DNA from: an uncultured Lachnospiraceae bacterium
GTDB lineage: Bacteria; Bacillota; Clostridia; Lachnospirales; Lachnospiraceae
Assembly: GCA_947591115.1 (NCBI GenBank)
Contig: CANQCX010000029.1
Location: forward strand, 1-14,479
Direction of reading: 5' to 3'
Length of the DNA: 14,479 nucleotides
A program made the translations under genes and the position numbers. The notes below the pieces were generated by a model. The model was given only the letters and a program-made list of their open reading frames with translations. It had not been told where the DNA came from and made no database searches. This document shows positions 6,517-13,295 of this stretch, one piece after another (within the stretch, counting starts at the first letter, position 1; the number at the start of each line of letters is the position of its first letter).

Positions 6517-8109
6517 GTGAGTAACTTAAGAAGCGAAATCGAAAAAAGGCGTACGTTTGCGATCATTTCCCATCCGGATGCCGGAAAGACGACACTGACG
6601 GAGAAATTCCTGCTTTACGGAGGCGCGATCAATCTGGCGGGTTCTGTAAAGGGGAAGGCGACCGCGCGTCATGCGGTGTCCGATTGGATGGAGATCGAGA
6701 AGCAGAGAGGAATTTCCGTAACCTCGTCGGTGCTGCAGTTTCATTATCAGGATTACTGCATTAACATTCTGGATACGCCGGGACATCAGGATTTCTCGGA
6801 AGATACGTACCGTACGCTGATGGCGGCGGATTCCGCGGTCATGGTCATTGACGCCGGCAAAGGCGTGGAGGCGCAGACGCGGAAATTATTTAAAGTATGC
6901 GTTATGCGTCATATACCGATTTTTACGTTTATCAATAAAATGGATCGGGATGCAAACGATACGTTCGAGCTGCTGGACGATATTGAAAACGAGCTTGGGA
7001 TCGCGACATGCCCGATCAACTGGCCGATCGGATCCGGCAAGGAGTTTAAAGGAGTCTACGACCGCAGCAGCAGGCAGGTTATGACATTTTCCGGCACGCA
7101 GAAGGGCACAAAAGAGGGTACGGAAAAAAAGCTCGGACTCGACGATCCGGAATTGGAGCAGGAGATCGGAACAGACGCGAAAGCGCAGCTATTGGAGGAG
7201 ATCGAGCTGTTAGACGGGGCAAGCGCCGAGTTTGATATCGATCTGGTAACAAAAGGAGAGCTTTCTCCGGTATTTTTCGGCTCCGCGCTTACCAACTTCG
7301 GGGTGGAAACATTTTTACAGCATTTTCTGCAGATGACCTATGCGCCGATGGCGCGCCTGTCCAACCGCGGAAGCATCGATCCGTTCGGAGAGGATTTTTC
7401 GGCGTTTGTATTTAAGATTCAGGCAAATATGAACAAAAATCATCGTGACAGGGTTGCGTTTATGCGGATCTGCTCCGGTAAATTTAACGCCGGAATGGAA
7501 GTTTTCCATGTGCAGGGCAATAAAACGCTGAAGCTGTCCCAGCCGCAGCAGATGATGGCGGATGAGCGGAAGATCGTAGAGGAGGCGTACGCGGGCGATA
7601 TTATCGGCATTTTCGATCCGGGTATTTTTTCGATCGGCGATACGCTGACAACGGCGAAGGAAAAATTCGAATTTGAAGGGATTCCGACCTTTGCGCCGGA
7701 GCATTTCGCGAGGGTACGGCTTGTAGATTCCATGAAACGGAAGCAGTTTGTCAAGGGCGTGACTCAGATCGCGCAGGAGGGCGCAATCCAGATCTTTCAG
7801 GAATACAAAGGCGGAATGGAGGAGATCATAGTCGGCGTTGTCGGCGTCCTGCAGTTCGACGTCCTAAGGTTCCGGCTTGAAAACGAATACAACGTAGAAA
7901 TCCGTCTGGAAAATCTGCCGTATGAGCATATCCGCTGGATCGAAAATAAGCATGAGGTGGATATGGACAGACTGACGGGCACCTCCGATATGAAAAAGGT
8001 TATGGATATGAAGGGAAACCCGCTGCTTTTGTTTATCAACGCGTGGAGCGTAGGAATGGTACTCGACCGGAACGACGGTCTGCGGTTAGCGGAATTCAGT
8101 AAGAACTAA
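6517..8109 (+). CDS. prfC: Peptide chain release factor 3 (RF3)
   Basis: Translational GTPase that removes RF1/RF2 from the ribosome after peptide release. The 530-residue product matches the usual length (E. coli 529). G-domain motifs are SHPDAGKTT (residues 18-26, G1), RGISVTSS (G2), DTPGHQDF (86-93, G3) and NKMD (140-143, G4). GSALTNFGVETFL is the usual RF3 G5 region, and domains II and III follow to the C-terminus. The start is GTG 6517, placed 8 bases after GGAGG (6504-6508). The in-frame TTG at 6502 overlaps that ribosome binding site and is rejected; MSNLRSEIEKRRTFAIISHPDAGKTT is the classical RF3 N-terminus. It is followed after 11 bases by trxA, probably co-transcribed. EF-G and LepA differ in domain content, so RF3 is secure. 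Confidence 0.96.
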   Translation: MSNLRSEIEKRRTFAIISHPDAGKTTLTEKFLLYGGAINLAGSVKGKATARHAVSDWMEIEKQRGISVTSSVLQFHYQDYCINILDTPGHQDFSEDTYRTLMAADSAVMVIDAGKGVEAQTRKLFKVCVMRHIPIFTFINKMDRDANDTFELLDDIENELGIATCPINWPIGSGKEFKGVYDRSSRQVMTFSGTQKGTKEGTEKKLGLDDPELEQEIGTDAKAQLLEEIELLDGASAEFDIDLVTKGELSPVFFGSALTNFGVETFLQHFLQMTYAPMARLSNRGSIDPFGEDFSAFVFKIQANMNKNHRDRVAFMRICSGKFNAGMEVFHVQGNKTLKLSQPQQMMADERKIVEEAYAGDIIGIFDPGIFSIGDTLTTAKEKFEFEGIPTFAPEHFARVRLVDSMKRKQFVKGVTQIAQEGAIQIFQEYKGGMEEIIVGVVGVLQFDVLRFRLENEYNVEIRLENLPYEHIRWIENKHEVDMDRLTGTSDMKKVMDMKGNPLLLFINAWSVGMVLDRNDGLRLAEFSKN

Positions 8110-8120
8110 AGGAGGACAAA

Positions 8121-8447
8121 ATGGGAACAGTAGAACTGACAAAGGACAATTTTCAAAGTGAAGTATTAGCGGCAAAGGAGCCGGTGCTGATCGATTTCTG
8201 GGCATCATGGTGCGGACCATGCAGAATGCAGTCCCCGATCATTGATGAGCTGGCGGAGGAGCTTGCAGGAAAGGTCAAGGTCTGCAAGGTCAATGTGGAC
8301 GAGCAGCCTTCGCTTGCGCTGGATTATCAGATCGCAAGCATTCCGACGCTGGTATTTATGAACAAGGGCGTTTTTCAGACGCGGATGATCGGCCTGACGG
8401 AAAAACAGGCGATCGCAGATTATCTGAATACTTTGATTGACGCGTAA
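8121..8447 (+). CDS. trxA: Thioredoxin
   Basis: Small cytoplasmic dithiol oxidoreductase that reduces protein disulfides. The 108-residue product has the canonical WCGPC active site at residues 30-34, the buried Asp in LIDFWAS (Asp25), and the cis-proline in SIPT (Pro75). These are all hallmarks of classical Trx. One extra cysteine lies at residue 55. AAGGAGG (8109-8115) precedes the ATG. The gene follows prfC by 11 bases and is closed by a strong terminator, so it is the distal gene of a prfC-trxA transcript. No thioredoxin reductase gene is adjacent. The link to prfC is probably positional rather than functional. Confidence 0.96.
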   Translation: MGTVELTKDNFQSEVLAAKEPVLIDFWASWCGPCRMQSPIIDELAEELAGKVKVCKVNVDEQPSLALDYQIASIPTLVFMNKGVFQTRMIGLTEKQAIADYLNTLIDA

Positions 8448-8465
8448 GCAGATTCCCGCTATAAT

Positions 8466-8499
8466 AAAGGCAGCCGCAGATGTGTGGCTGTCTTTTTTT
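8466..8499 (+). terminator. Rho-independent terminator of prfC-trxA
   Basis: Stem 8466-8478 with 8483-8495 (core GGCAGCCGCA against TGTGGCTGTC, two G-U pairs), 4-base loop, and a T run at 8493-8499. It lies about 20 bases after the trxA stop and separates this unit from recA. Confidence 0.92.
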
Positions 8500-8541
8500 C
8501 TTTCTGTCTGAATCTTTATATAAAATTTCCCTGTTTTTTTA

Positions 8542-8570
8542 TTGACAAGCGAAAGAAAGTATACTACTAT
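8542..8570 (+). promoter_or_regulatory. Sigma-A promoter of recA
   Basis: A consensus TTGACA (8542-8547), a 17-bp spacer, and TACTAT (8565-8570). TATACT at 8560 and TATATT at 8568 are nearby alternatives with spacings of 12 and 20 bp. The expected start, near 8577, lies just before the LexA box. Confidence 0.8.
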
Positions 8571-8583
8571 ATTATCAGAGAAA

Positions 8584-8597
8584 CGAACATCAGTTCG
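8584..8597 (+). promoter_or_regulatory. LexA (SOS) operator of recA
   Basis: CGAACATCAGTTCG is a perfect CGAAC-N4-GTTCG palindrome and agrees with 12 of 14 positions of the Firmicutes SOS box CGAACRNRYGTTYG. The two mismatches are in the centre. It lies about 14 bases after the -10 box, where bound LexA would block initiation or early elongation. It implies SOS induction of recA, probably together with recX. Confidence 0.88.
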
Positions 8598-8625
8598 TAT
8601 ACAGAGATCAGAAAAGGAGATCAAC

Positions 8626-9672
8626 ATGGCAAAAGAAGATAAATTAAAAGCGCTGGACGCGGCGATCGCGCAGATTGAGAAGCAGTATGGAAAGGGCTCC
8701 GTCATGAAGCTGGGCGACAACGCCTCCAATATGAACGTCGAGACGGTTCCGACCGGCTCCCTAAGTCTGGATATCGCTTTGGGACTGGGCGGTCTTCCGA
8801 AGGGAAGGGTAATCGAAATCTACGGACCGGAGTCCAGCGGTAAGACGACCGTTGCGCTGCATTGCGTGGCGGAGGTGCAGAAGCAGGGCGGGATCGCAGG
8901 CTTTATCGACGCGGAGCATGCGCTGGATCCGGTTTATGCGAAAAATATCGGAGTAGATATTGACAACCTTTACATTTCCCAGCCGGACTGCGGAGAGCAG
9001 GCGCTGGAGATTACCGAGACGATGGTGCGTTCCGGAGCGGTGGACGTCGTCGTAGTGGACTCGGTAGCCGCGCTGGTTCCGAAGGCGGAGATCGACGGCG
9101 ATATGGGAGATTCCCATGTGGGACTGCAGGCGCGTTTGATGAGTCAGGCGCTCCGGAAGCTGACCGGAGTCATCAGCAAATCCAACTGCATCGTGATTTT
9201 TATCAATCAGCTTCGTGAGAAGGTGGGCATTATGTTCGGCAATCCGGAGACTACTACGGGCGGCCGCGCTTTGAAGTTCTATTCCTCCATCCGGCTGGAC
9301 GTACGCAGGACCGAGTCTTTAAAGCAGGCGGGAGAGGTAGTCGGCAACCATGTCCGCGTAAAAGTAGTTAAGAATAAAGTAGCGCCGCCGTTTAAAGAGG
9401 CGGAGTTTGATATTATGTTTGGACAGGGCATTTCCAAAGAAGGGGATATCCTCGATCTGGCGGTGGATATTGGCGTGATCAACAAGTCGGGCGCATGGTA
9501 TGCGTACGAAGGAGAAAAGATCGGACAGGGACGCGAGAATGCGAAGATCTATCTTCATGACAATCCGGCCTTCTGCGATATGATCGAGCAGAAGGTAAGA
9601 GCGCATTTCTTTGAAGACGCCGAAGAACAAAACGAACCGCAGGAACCGGCGGAGGAGCAGCAGGAGAAGTAA
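8626..9672 (+). CDS. recA: RecA recombinase
   Basis: ATP-dependent strand-exchange protein and co-protease for LexA. The 348-residue product has Walker A GPESSGKTT (residues 67-75), Walker B VDVVVVDSVAAL, loop L1 (EIDGDMGDSHVGLQAR) and loop L2 (MFGNPETTTGGRALKF). It ends in the usual acidic tail (EEQNEPQEPAEEQQ). The start is ATG 8626 after AAAAGGAGA (8611-8619). The open frame runs upstream to a TTG that is part of the -35 box and is not a start. It is controlled by a vegetative promoter and a LexA box. recX begins 6 bases after the stop, as in many bacteria. Confidence 0.98.
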   Translation: MAKEDKLKALDAAIAQIEKQYGKGSVMKLGDNASNMNVETVPTGSLSLDIALGLGGLPKGRVIEIYGPESSGKTTVALHCVAEVQKQGGIAGFIDAEHALDPVYAKNIGVDIDNLYISQPDCGEQALEITETMVRSGAVDVVVVDSVAALVPKAEIDGDMGDSHVGLQARLMSQALRKLTGVISKSNCIVIFINQLREKVGIMFGNPETTTGGRALKFYSSIRLDVRRTESLKQAGEVVGNHVRVKVVKNKVAPPFKEAEFDIMFGQGISKEGDILDLAVDIGVINKSGAWYAYEGEKIGQGRENAKIYLHDNPAFCDMIEQKVRAHFFEDAEEQNEPQEPAEEQQEK

Positions 9673-9678
9673 GAGCCG

Positions 9679-10335
9679 ATGGAGTACAACGACGTAACCG
9701 TAACGGATATGCGCGCACAGGGAAAAGGTCGGGTTTTCGTCGCTTTTGACAATGGCGTTGCCTGCCGGCTGTACCGTACGGAGGCCGGCAGGTATGCGCT
9801 TTGCGAAGGGACTTCCCTGAAGGGAGAACGCTTTGCGCAGCTAATGTCGGAGGTTGCAAAGCGTGCGGTCAAACGCGCCATGCACCTTTTGGAGCAGACC
9901 GACCGGACGGAGCGGCAGCTTCGGGATAAACTTGCGGAGGGCGGATATCCGGCGGAGTGTATCGAAGAAGCCGTTCTTTATGTCAAACGCTTCCGTTATC
10001 TGGACGATTACCGCTATGCATGCAATTATATCTCTTTTGCGCAGGAAAAGTCGAGCCGCAGGCAGATTGAGGGGAAGCTGAAGCAGAAGGGCATTTCCGG
10101 CAGCCTGATCGAACGGGCGCTGGAGGAAGAATACGATTCGGATGAAACCGAAAAGATCAAACAGCTTCTTGTCAAACGCCGCTTTGAGCCGTCCTGCGCC
10201 AATGTAAAGGAAGTGCAAAAAACATACCGTTTTTTACTGCGCAAAGGGTTTCGCAGCAGGGATATCCTATCCGCGATGCATACGGAGCCGGACACAAGAT
10301 ATAGTGGCTCATGGGGAGAAGAATACAGTATGTAA
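9679..10335 (+). CDS. recX: RecX, regulator of RecA
   Basis: Modulator that binds RecA filaments and limits or adjusts their activity. The 218-residue product begins with a variable beta-rich N-terminal part (MEYNDVTVTDMRAQGKGRVF) followed by three-helix repeats typical of RecX. Key family segments are RTERQLRDKLAEGGYPAECIEEAVLYVKR, a stretch beginning LDDYRYACNYI, the second-repeat segment SRRQIEGKLKQKGISG, and a C-terminal repeat. Length is within the usual range for Firmicutes RecX. The ATG has only a distant AGGAG (9662-9666, inside the end of recA), so translation may be coupled to recA. Placement directly after recA supports the call. No terminator is clear after it. Confidence 0.92.
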   Translation: MEYNDVTVTDMRAQGKGRVFVAFDNGVACRLYRTEAGRYALCEGTSLKGERFAQLMSEVAKRAVKRAMHLLEQTDRTERQLRDKLAEGGYPAECIEEAVLYVKRFRYLDDYRYACNYISFAQEKSSRRQIEGKLKQKGISGSLIERALEEEYDSDETEKIKQLLVKRRFEPSCANVKEVQKTYRFLLRKGFRSRDILSAMHTEPDTRYSGSWGEEYSM

Positions 10336-10379
10336 TGTACCGCCGTTCAAGATTATTATAAGGATTCGCTCTATATCGC

Positions 10380-10408
10380 TTGACATTGTACAAGAAAAAG
10401 TATAAAAT
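10380..10408 (+). promoter_or_regulatory. Sigma-A promoter of rny
   Basis: A consensus TTGACA (10380-10385), a 17-bp spacer, and TAAAAT (10403-10408); TATAAA at 10401 is an alternative -10 with a 15-bp spacer. The spacer contains the palindrome TTGTACAA (10386-10393). The leader to the rny ATG would be about 75 bases. Confidence 0.82.
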
Positions 10409-10462
10409 TAACACGTTGTAGTTTATGACATATAAAGGGTTTCTTTTGTTATATGTACAATG
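10384..10462 (+). repeat. Nested inverted repeats around the rny promoter and leader
   Basis: CATTGTACA (10384-10392, in the promoter spacer) is the exact inverted complement of TGTACAATG (10454-10462, in the leader). Inside this pair, ACATATAA (10428-10435) and TTATATGT (10449-10456) form a perfect 8-bp inverted repeat with a 13-base loop. The inner pair lies wholly within the expected transcript and could fold as an RNA hairpin. The outer pair spans promoter DNA and could only act as paired protein sites. Confidence 0.5.
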
Positions 10463-10474
10463 AAAATTTAATAA

Positions 10475-10487
10475 AGGAGGTGCTCCT
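10475..10487 (+). promoter_or_regulatory. rny ribosome binding site within a short hairpin
   Basis: The strong Shine-Dalgarno AAAGGAGGTG is followed at once by CTCCT. AGGAG (10475-10479) can pair with CTCCT (10483-10487) around a 3-base loop, 3 bases before the rny ATG. The hairpin is weak but would hide the ribosome binding site, so it may tune RNase Y synthesis. Confidence 0.45.
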
Positions 10488-10490
10488 GTA

Positions 10491-12050
10491 ATGCCGAATA
10501 CGATCATCGCTGTTGTGGCTGCTGTGGTCATAACCTGCATCATTACTGCGATCGCTATGTGGTTTATCTCCTCCGTTTATCATGAAAAAGCTGCCAATTC
10601 CAAGATTGGAAGCGCCGAGGAACGGGCGAGGGAGATCATTGACGAAGCGGTAAAGACGGCAGAGACGAAGAAGCGCGAGGCTTTGCTTGAGGCGAAGGAA
10701 GAATCGATCAAGTCAAAGAACGAGCTGGACAAAGAGATCAAAGAGCGCAGAAACGAGCTTCAGCGGAATGAGCGGCGGATTGTGCAGAAAGAAGAAAATC
10801 TGGACAAGAAGCTGGAAGCCATTGAGAAGCGGGAAGCGAGTTTTGCGGTTAAAGAAGACGAACTCAACCGGCAGAAGTCACAGGTTGCGAAGCTGAACGA
10901 AGAACGCATACAGGAACTGGAACGAATCTCTGGTTTAACCTCCGAACAGGCAAAAGAATACCTCTTAAAGACCATTGAAGAAGATGTAAAGCTTGATACT
11001 GCAAAATTGATCAAGGAACTGGAAAGCAAGGCAAAGGAGGAAGCAGGAAAACGTGCAAAGGATTACGTGGTTACCGCCATTCAGAAATGTGCGGCGGATC
11101 ATGTAGCGGAAACCACGATTTCCGTCGTACAGCTTCCGAATGATGAGATGAAAGGACGGATTATCGGCAGGGAAGGCCGCAATATCCGTACGCTTGAAAC
11201 GATGACCGGCGTGGATCTGATTATTGACGATACGCCGGAGGCGGTCATTTTATCCAGCTTTGATCCGATCCGAAGAGAAGTTGCCAGAATTGCTCTGGAA
11301 AAATTAATCGTAGACGGACGTATCCATCCGGCGCGTATTGAAGAGATGGTGGAGAAAGCGCAGAAGGAAGTCGAACAGATGATCCGCGAGGAAGGGGAGG
11401 CCGCAACTCTTGAAGTCGGCATTCATGGAATCCATCCGGAGCTGGTTCGGCTGCTTGGAAGAATGAAATTCCGTACGAGCTATGGTCAGAATGCGTTAAA
11501 GCATTCGATCGAGGTTGCGCAGCTAACCGGATTGTTAGCCGCCGAGCTGGGCGAAGACGTAAGGCTTGCCAAGCGTGCAGGTCTCTTACATGATATTGGG
11601 AAAGCCGTTGACCATGATATGGAAGGCTCCCATATTCAGTTGGGCGTAGAATTATGCAAAAAATACAAAGAATCTTCTTTAGTGATTAATGCAGTAGAAT
11701 CACATCATGGAGATGTAGAACCGACTTCTCTGATCGCATGTCTGGTACAGGCGGCTGATACGATCAGCGCGGCGCGTCCGGGCGCGAGACGGGAGACTTT
11801 AGAGACATACTCTAATCGGTTAAAACAGTTAGAAGACATTACCAATGGTTATAAGGGTGTAGAAAAATCTTTTGCTATTCAGGCAGGTAGAGAGATTCGA
11901 GTAATGGTTGTTCCTGAACAGATTAGCGATGCTGACATGGTTCTGATGGCCAGAGACATTTCCAAACAGATTGAATCGGAATTGGAATATCCGGGCCAGA
12001 TTAAAGTAAATGTTATTCGAGAATCACGTGTAGTTGATTACGCAAAGTAA
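10491..12050 (+). CDS. rny: Ribonuclease Y
   Basis: Membrane-anchored endoribonuclease that starts mRNA decay in many Firmicutes. The 519-residue product (B. subtilis 520) has an N-terminal transmembrane helix (about 4-28) and a long charged coiled coil (about 38-200). It continues with a KH RNA-binding domain containing GRIIGREGRN (222-231) and an HD phosphohydrolase domain with LLHDIGK (His367, Asp368). The end VNVIRESRVVDYAK is characteristic. The ATG follows AAAGGAGGTG at 10473-10482. It has its own promoter and terminator, so it is probably monocistronic. Proximity to recA is conserved in Firmicutes. From about base 11580 the codons become visibly more AT-rich than in the neighbouring genes. 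Confidence 0.97.
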   Translation: MPNTIIAVVAAVVITCIITAIAMWFISSVYHEKAANSKIGSAEERAREIIDEAVKTAETKKREALLEAKEESIKSKNELDKEIKERRNELQRNERRIVQKEENLDKKLEAIEKREASFAVKEDELNRQKSQVAKLNEERIQELERISGLTSEQAKEYLLKTIEEDVKLDTAKLIKELESKAKEEAGKRAKDYVVTAIQKCAADHVAETTISVVQLPNDEMKGRIIGREGRNIRTLETMTGVDLIIDDTPEAVILSSFDPIRREVARIALEKLIVDGRIHPARIEEMVEKAQKEVEQMIREEGEAATLEVGIHGIHPELVRLLGRMKFRTSYGQNALKHSIEVAQLTGLLAAELGEDVRLAKRAGLLHDIGKAVDHDMEGSHIQLGVELCKKYKESSLVINAVESHHGDVEPTSLIACLVQAADTISAARPGARRETLETYSNRLKQLEDITNGYKGVEKSFAIQAGREIRVMVVPEQISDADMVLMARDISKQIESELEYPGQIKVNVIRESRVVDYAK

Positions 12051-12062
12051 GAACGTAAGGAT

Positions 12063-12118
12063 GAAAAGCCGACAATGGAAAGGATCCGTTAAGGATTTCC
12101 GTTGTTGGCTTTTCTTTT
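12063..12118 (+). terminator. Rho-independent terminator of rny
   Basis: A 19-bp stem (12063-12081 with 12096-12114, two G-U pairs) encloses a smaller inner stem, ATCC/GGAT around GTTAA. A short U-rich tail (TTTTCTTTT) follows. It starts 13 bases after the rny stop. Confidence 0.82.
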
Positions 12119-12155
12119 AAAAAATTTATCGGATAGGAGTAAGGAGGAGAACAAA

Positions 12156-12695
12156 ATGATCGAAAAAATGGAACGGATTAAACGGGAGCTGATGTATCGG
12201 GGAACCATTCTGGATGTCTACAAGGATACCATGAAATTTGCCAACGGAAAAACGGAAGAATGGGATTTTGTTTCCCACCGCATGGGGGCGGCGGCCGTAC
12301 TTCCGGTTCTGCCGGACGGAAGGATCCTGATGGTGCGCCAGTACCGCAATGCGCTGGAAAGAGAGACGCTTGAGATTCCGGCGGGCTGCCGCGACAGTCT
12401 GACAGAAGACACCAAAGTCAGCGCCGCAAGGGAGTTAGAGGAGGAAACCGGCTACCGCAGCAAAAAGATCAGCTATCTGTTATCGCTTCGTACCACAGTG
12501 GCTTTTTGCGACGAGTTTGTAGACGTCTATCTCGCGGAAGAACTGGAAGCGGGAGAACAGCATCTGGACGACTCGGAATCCATCGACGTAGAGGCGTTTG
12601 AACTGGAAGAACTCTGCCAAATGGTATACGCCGGAAAAATTCAGGATTCCAAAACCGTAGCGGCAATTATGGCATATAGTAATAAAATAAAATAG
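12156..12695 (+). CDS. nudF: Nudix hydrolase, probable ADP-ribose pyrophosphatase
   Basis: Probable cytoplasmic hydrolase of ADP-ribose or a similar nucleoside-diphosphate sugar. The 179-residue product has the NudF-type N-terminus (VYKDTMKFANGKTEEWDFVSH), the VRQYRNALERETLEIPAG segment typical of ADP-sugar pyrophosphatases, and a Nudix box from Gly77 to Tyr100 ending RELEEETGY. The metal-binding Glu residues of REhxEExG are intact. The spacing from Gly77 to Glu84 is one residue longer than the standard G-x5-E, so the loop has a one-residue insertion. ATG 12156 follows AAGGAGG (12141-12147); the in-frame TTG at 12102 lies in the rny terminator. No clear promoter was found. The next gene is spoIIM-like; nudF near spoIIM also occurs in B. 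subtilis. Substrate specificity is inferred from family likeness only. Confidence 0.88.
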   Translation: MIEKMERIKRELMYRGTILDVYKDTMKFANGKTEEWDFVSHRMGAAAVLPVLPDGRILMVRQYRNALERETLEIPAGCRDSLTEDTKVSAARELEEETGYRSKKISYLLSLRTTVAFCDEFVDVYLAEELEAGEQHLDDSESIDVEAFELEELCQMVYAGKIQDSKTVAAIMAYSNKIK

Positions 12696-12743
12696 TGGGA
12701 CATATTTTAGAAGGAATAAAAATTCCGGATGAAATAGGACGCT

Positions 12744-13289
12744 ATGAAAAAAGAAATGCTTATTCTGTTTCTGCTGATCTTGGCAGGAATTTTCAGTACA
12801 CAATTATTTGGAAGTGATTTTTTTGCGGAATATGGTTTTTTGAATGAATACCATCTGCAGTTGTTTGCCGATGCAAAGCTGGATCGGGTGGCGCTGTTTT
12901 GGAATGTTTTCTGGGAAAGGGGAAAGCTGTTTCTGGTTTTTGCCCTGCTGGGGATCACGCCGCTCAAACAGCTCCTTCCGCTCTTGATGAAGTGCGCCTT
13001 CGGTTACACCATCGGACTCTACGGAGCCGCCTGTGTGATGAATCTGGGCGGCGCGGGATTTGGCGTGCTTCTGCTGTCTTTGCTGCCGCATGGGATTTTT
13101 TATTTGCTTGCGCTGATCGGACTTTTTTATTTGGAGCGGCCGATGATCTATCGGGAGAAAAAATATGTTTTTCGAAGAGTACTGGCGGTTGTTCTTCTTG
13201 TGATCCTGCTGACCGCAGGGTGTCTTTTGGAGACTGCGGTCAGCACGTTTCTGCTTCAGGCGTTTCTCAAACGGTTTGTGTTTATGTAA
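12744..13289 (+). CDS. spoIIM: SpoIIM-family membrane protein (stage II sporulation, engulfment)
   Basis: Probable member of the SpoIIM (DUF95) family; SpoIIM works with SpoIID and SpoIIP in the mother-cell membrane to remodel peptidoglycan during engulfment. The 181-residue product (B. subtilis about 214) has about five hydrophobic helices: near residues 5-21, 61-80, 85-110, 113-130 and 147-172. The signature GYTIGLYGAA..GGAGFGVLLLSLLPHG includes the LPHG motif (114-117) expected in the family. The usual ELPA that follows is replaced by a hydrophobic stretch. The ATG has only a weak AGGA upstream. A small GGAAT-AAAA-ATTCC hairpin (12713-12726) lies in the 48-base gap after nudF. The nudF neighbourhood supports the call. 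No sigma-E promoter is convincing. It converges on aroF with only 6 bases between stop codons. Confidence 0.8.
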   Translation: MKKEMLILFLLILAGIFSTQLFGSDFFAEYGFLNEYHLQLFADAKLDRVALFWNVFWERGKLFLVFALLGITPLKQLLPLLMKCAFGYTIGLYGAACVMNLGGAGFGVLLLSLLPHGIFYLLALIGLFYLERPMIYREKKYVFRRVLAVVLLVILLTAGCLLETAVSTFLLQAFLKRFVFM

Positions 13290-13295
13290 AACGCC

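Noticed and set aside
8542..8625. Longer RecA with a 28-residue N-terminal extension from TTG
   Set aside because: The TTG is part of the -35 hexamer and the segment contains the transcription start and LexA box; ATG 8626 has the ribosome binding site.
8205..8729. 174-codon minus-strand frame across trxA, its terminator and the recA promoter
   Set aside because: It runs through a terminator, a promoter and a LexA box, and lies opposite two secure genes.
12102..12130. Sigma-A promoter for nudF (TTGTTG ... TTTATC)
   Set aside because: The -10 matches only about half of consensus and the -35 lies in the rny terminator stem; evidence is too weak.
12672..12708. Sigma-E promoter before spoIIM (GCATATA ... 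CATATTTT)
   Set aside because: The spacer is 22 bases, too long for the sigma-E pattern, and the sequence is generally AT-rich.
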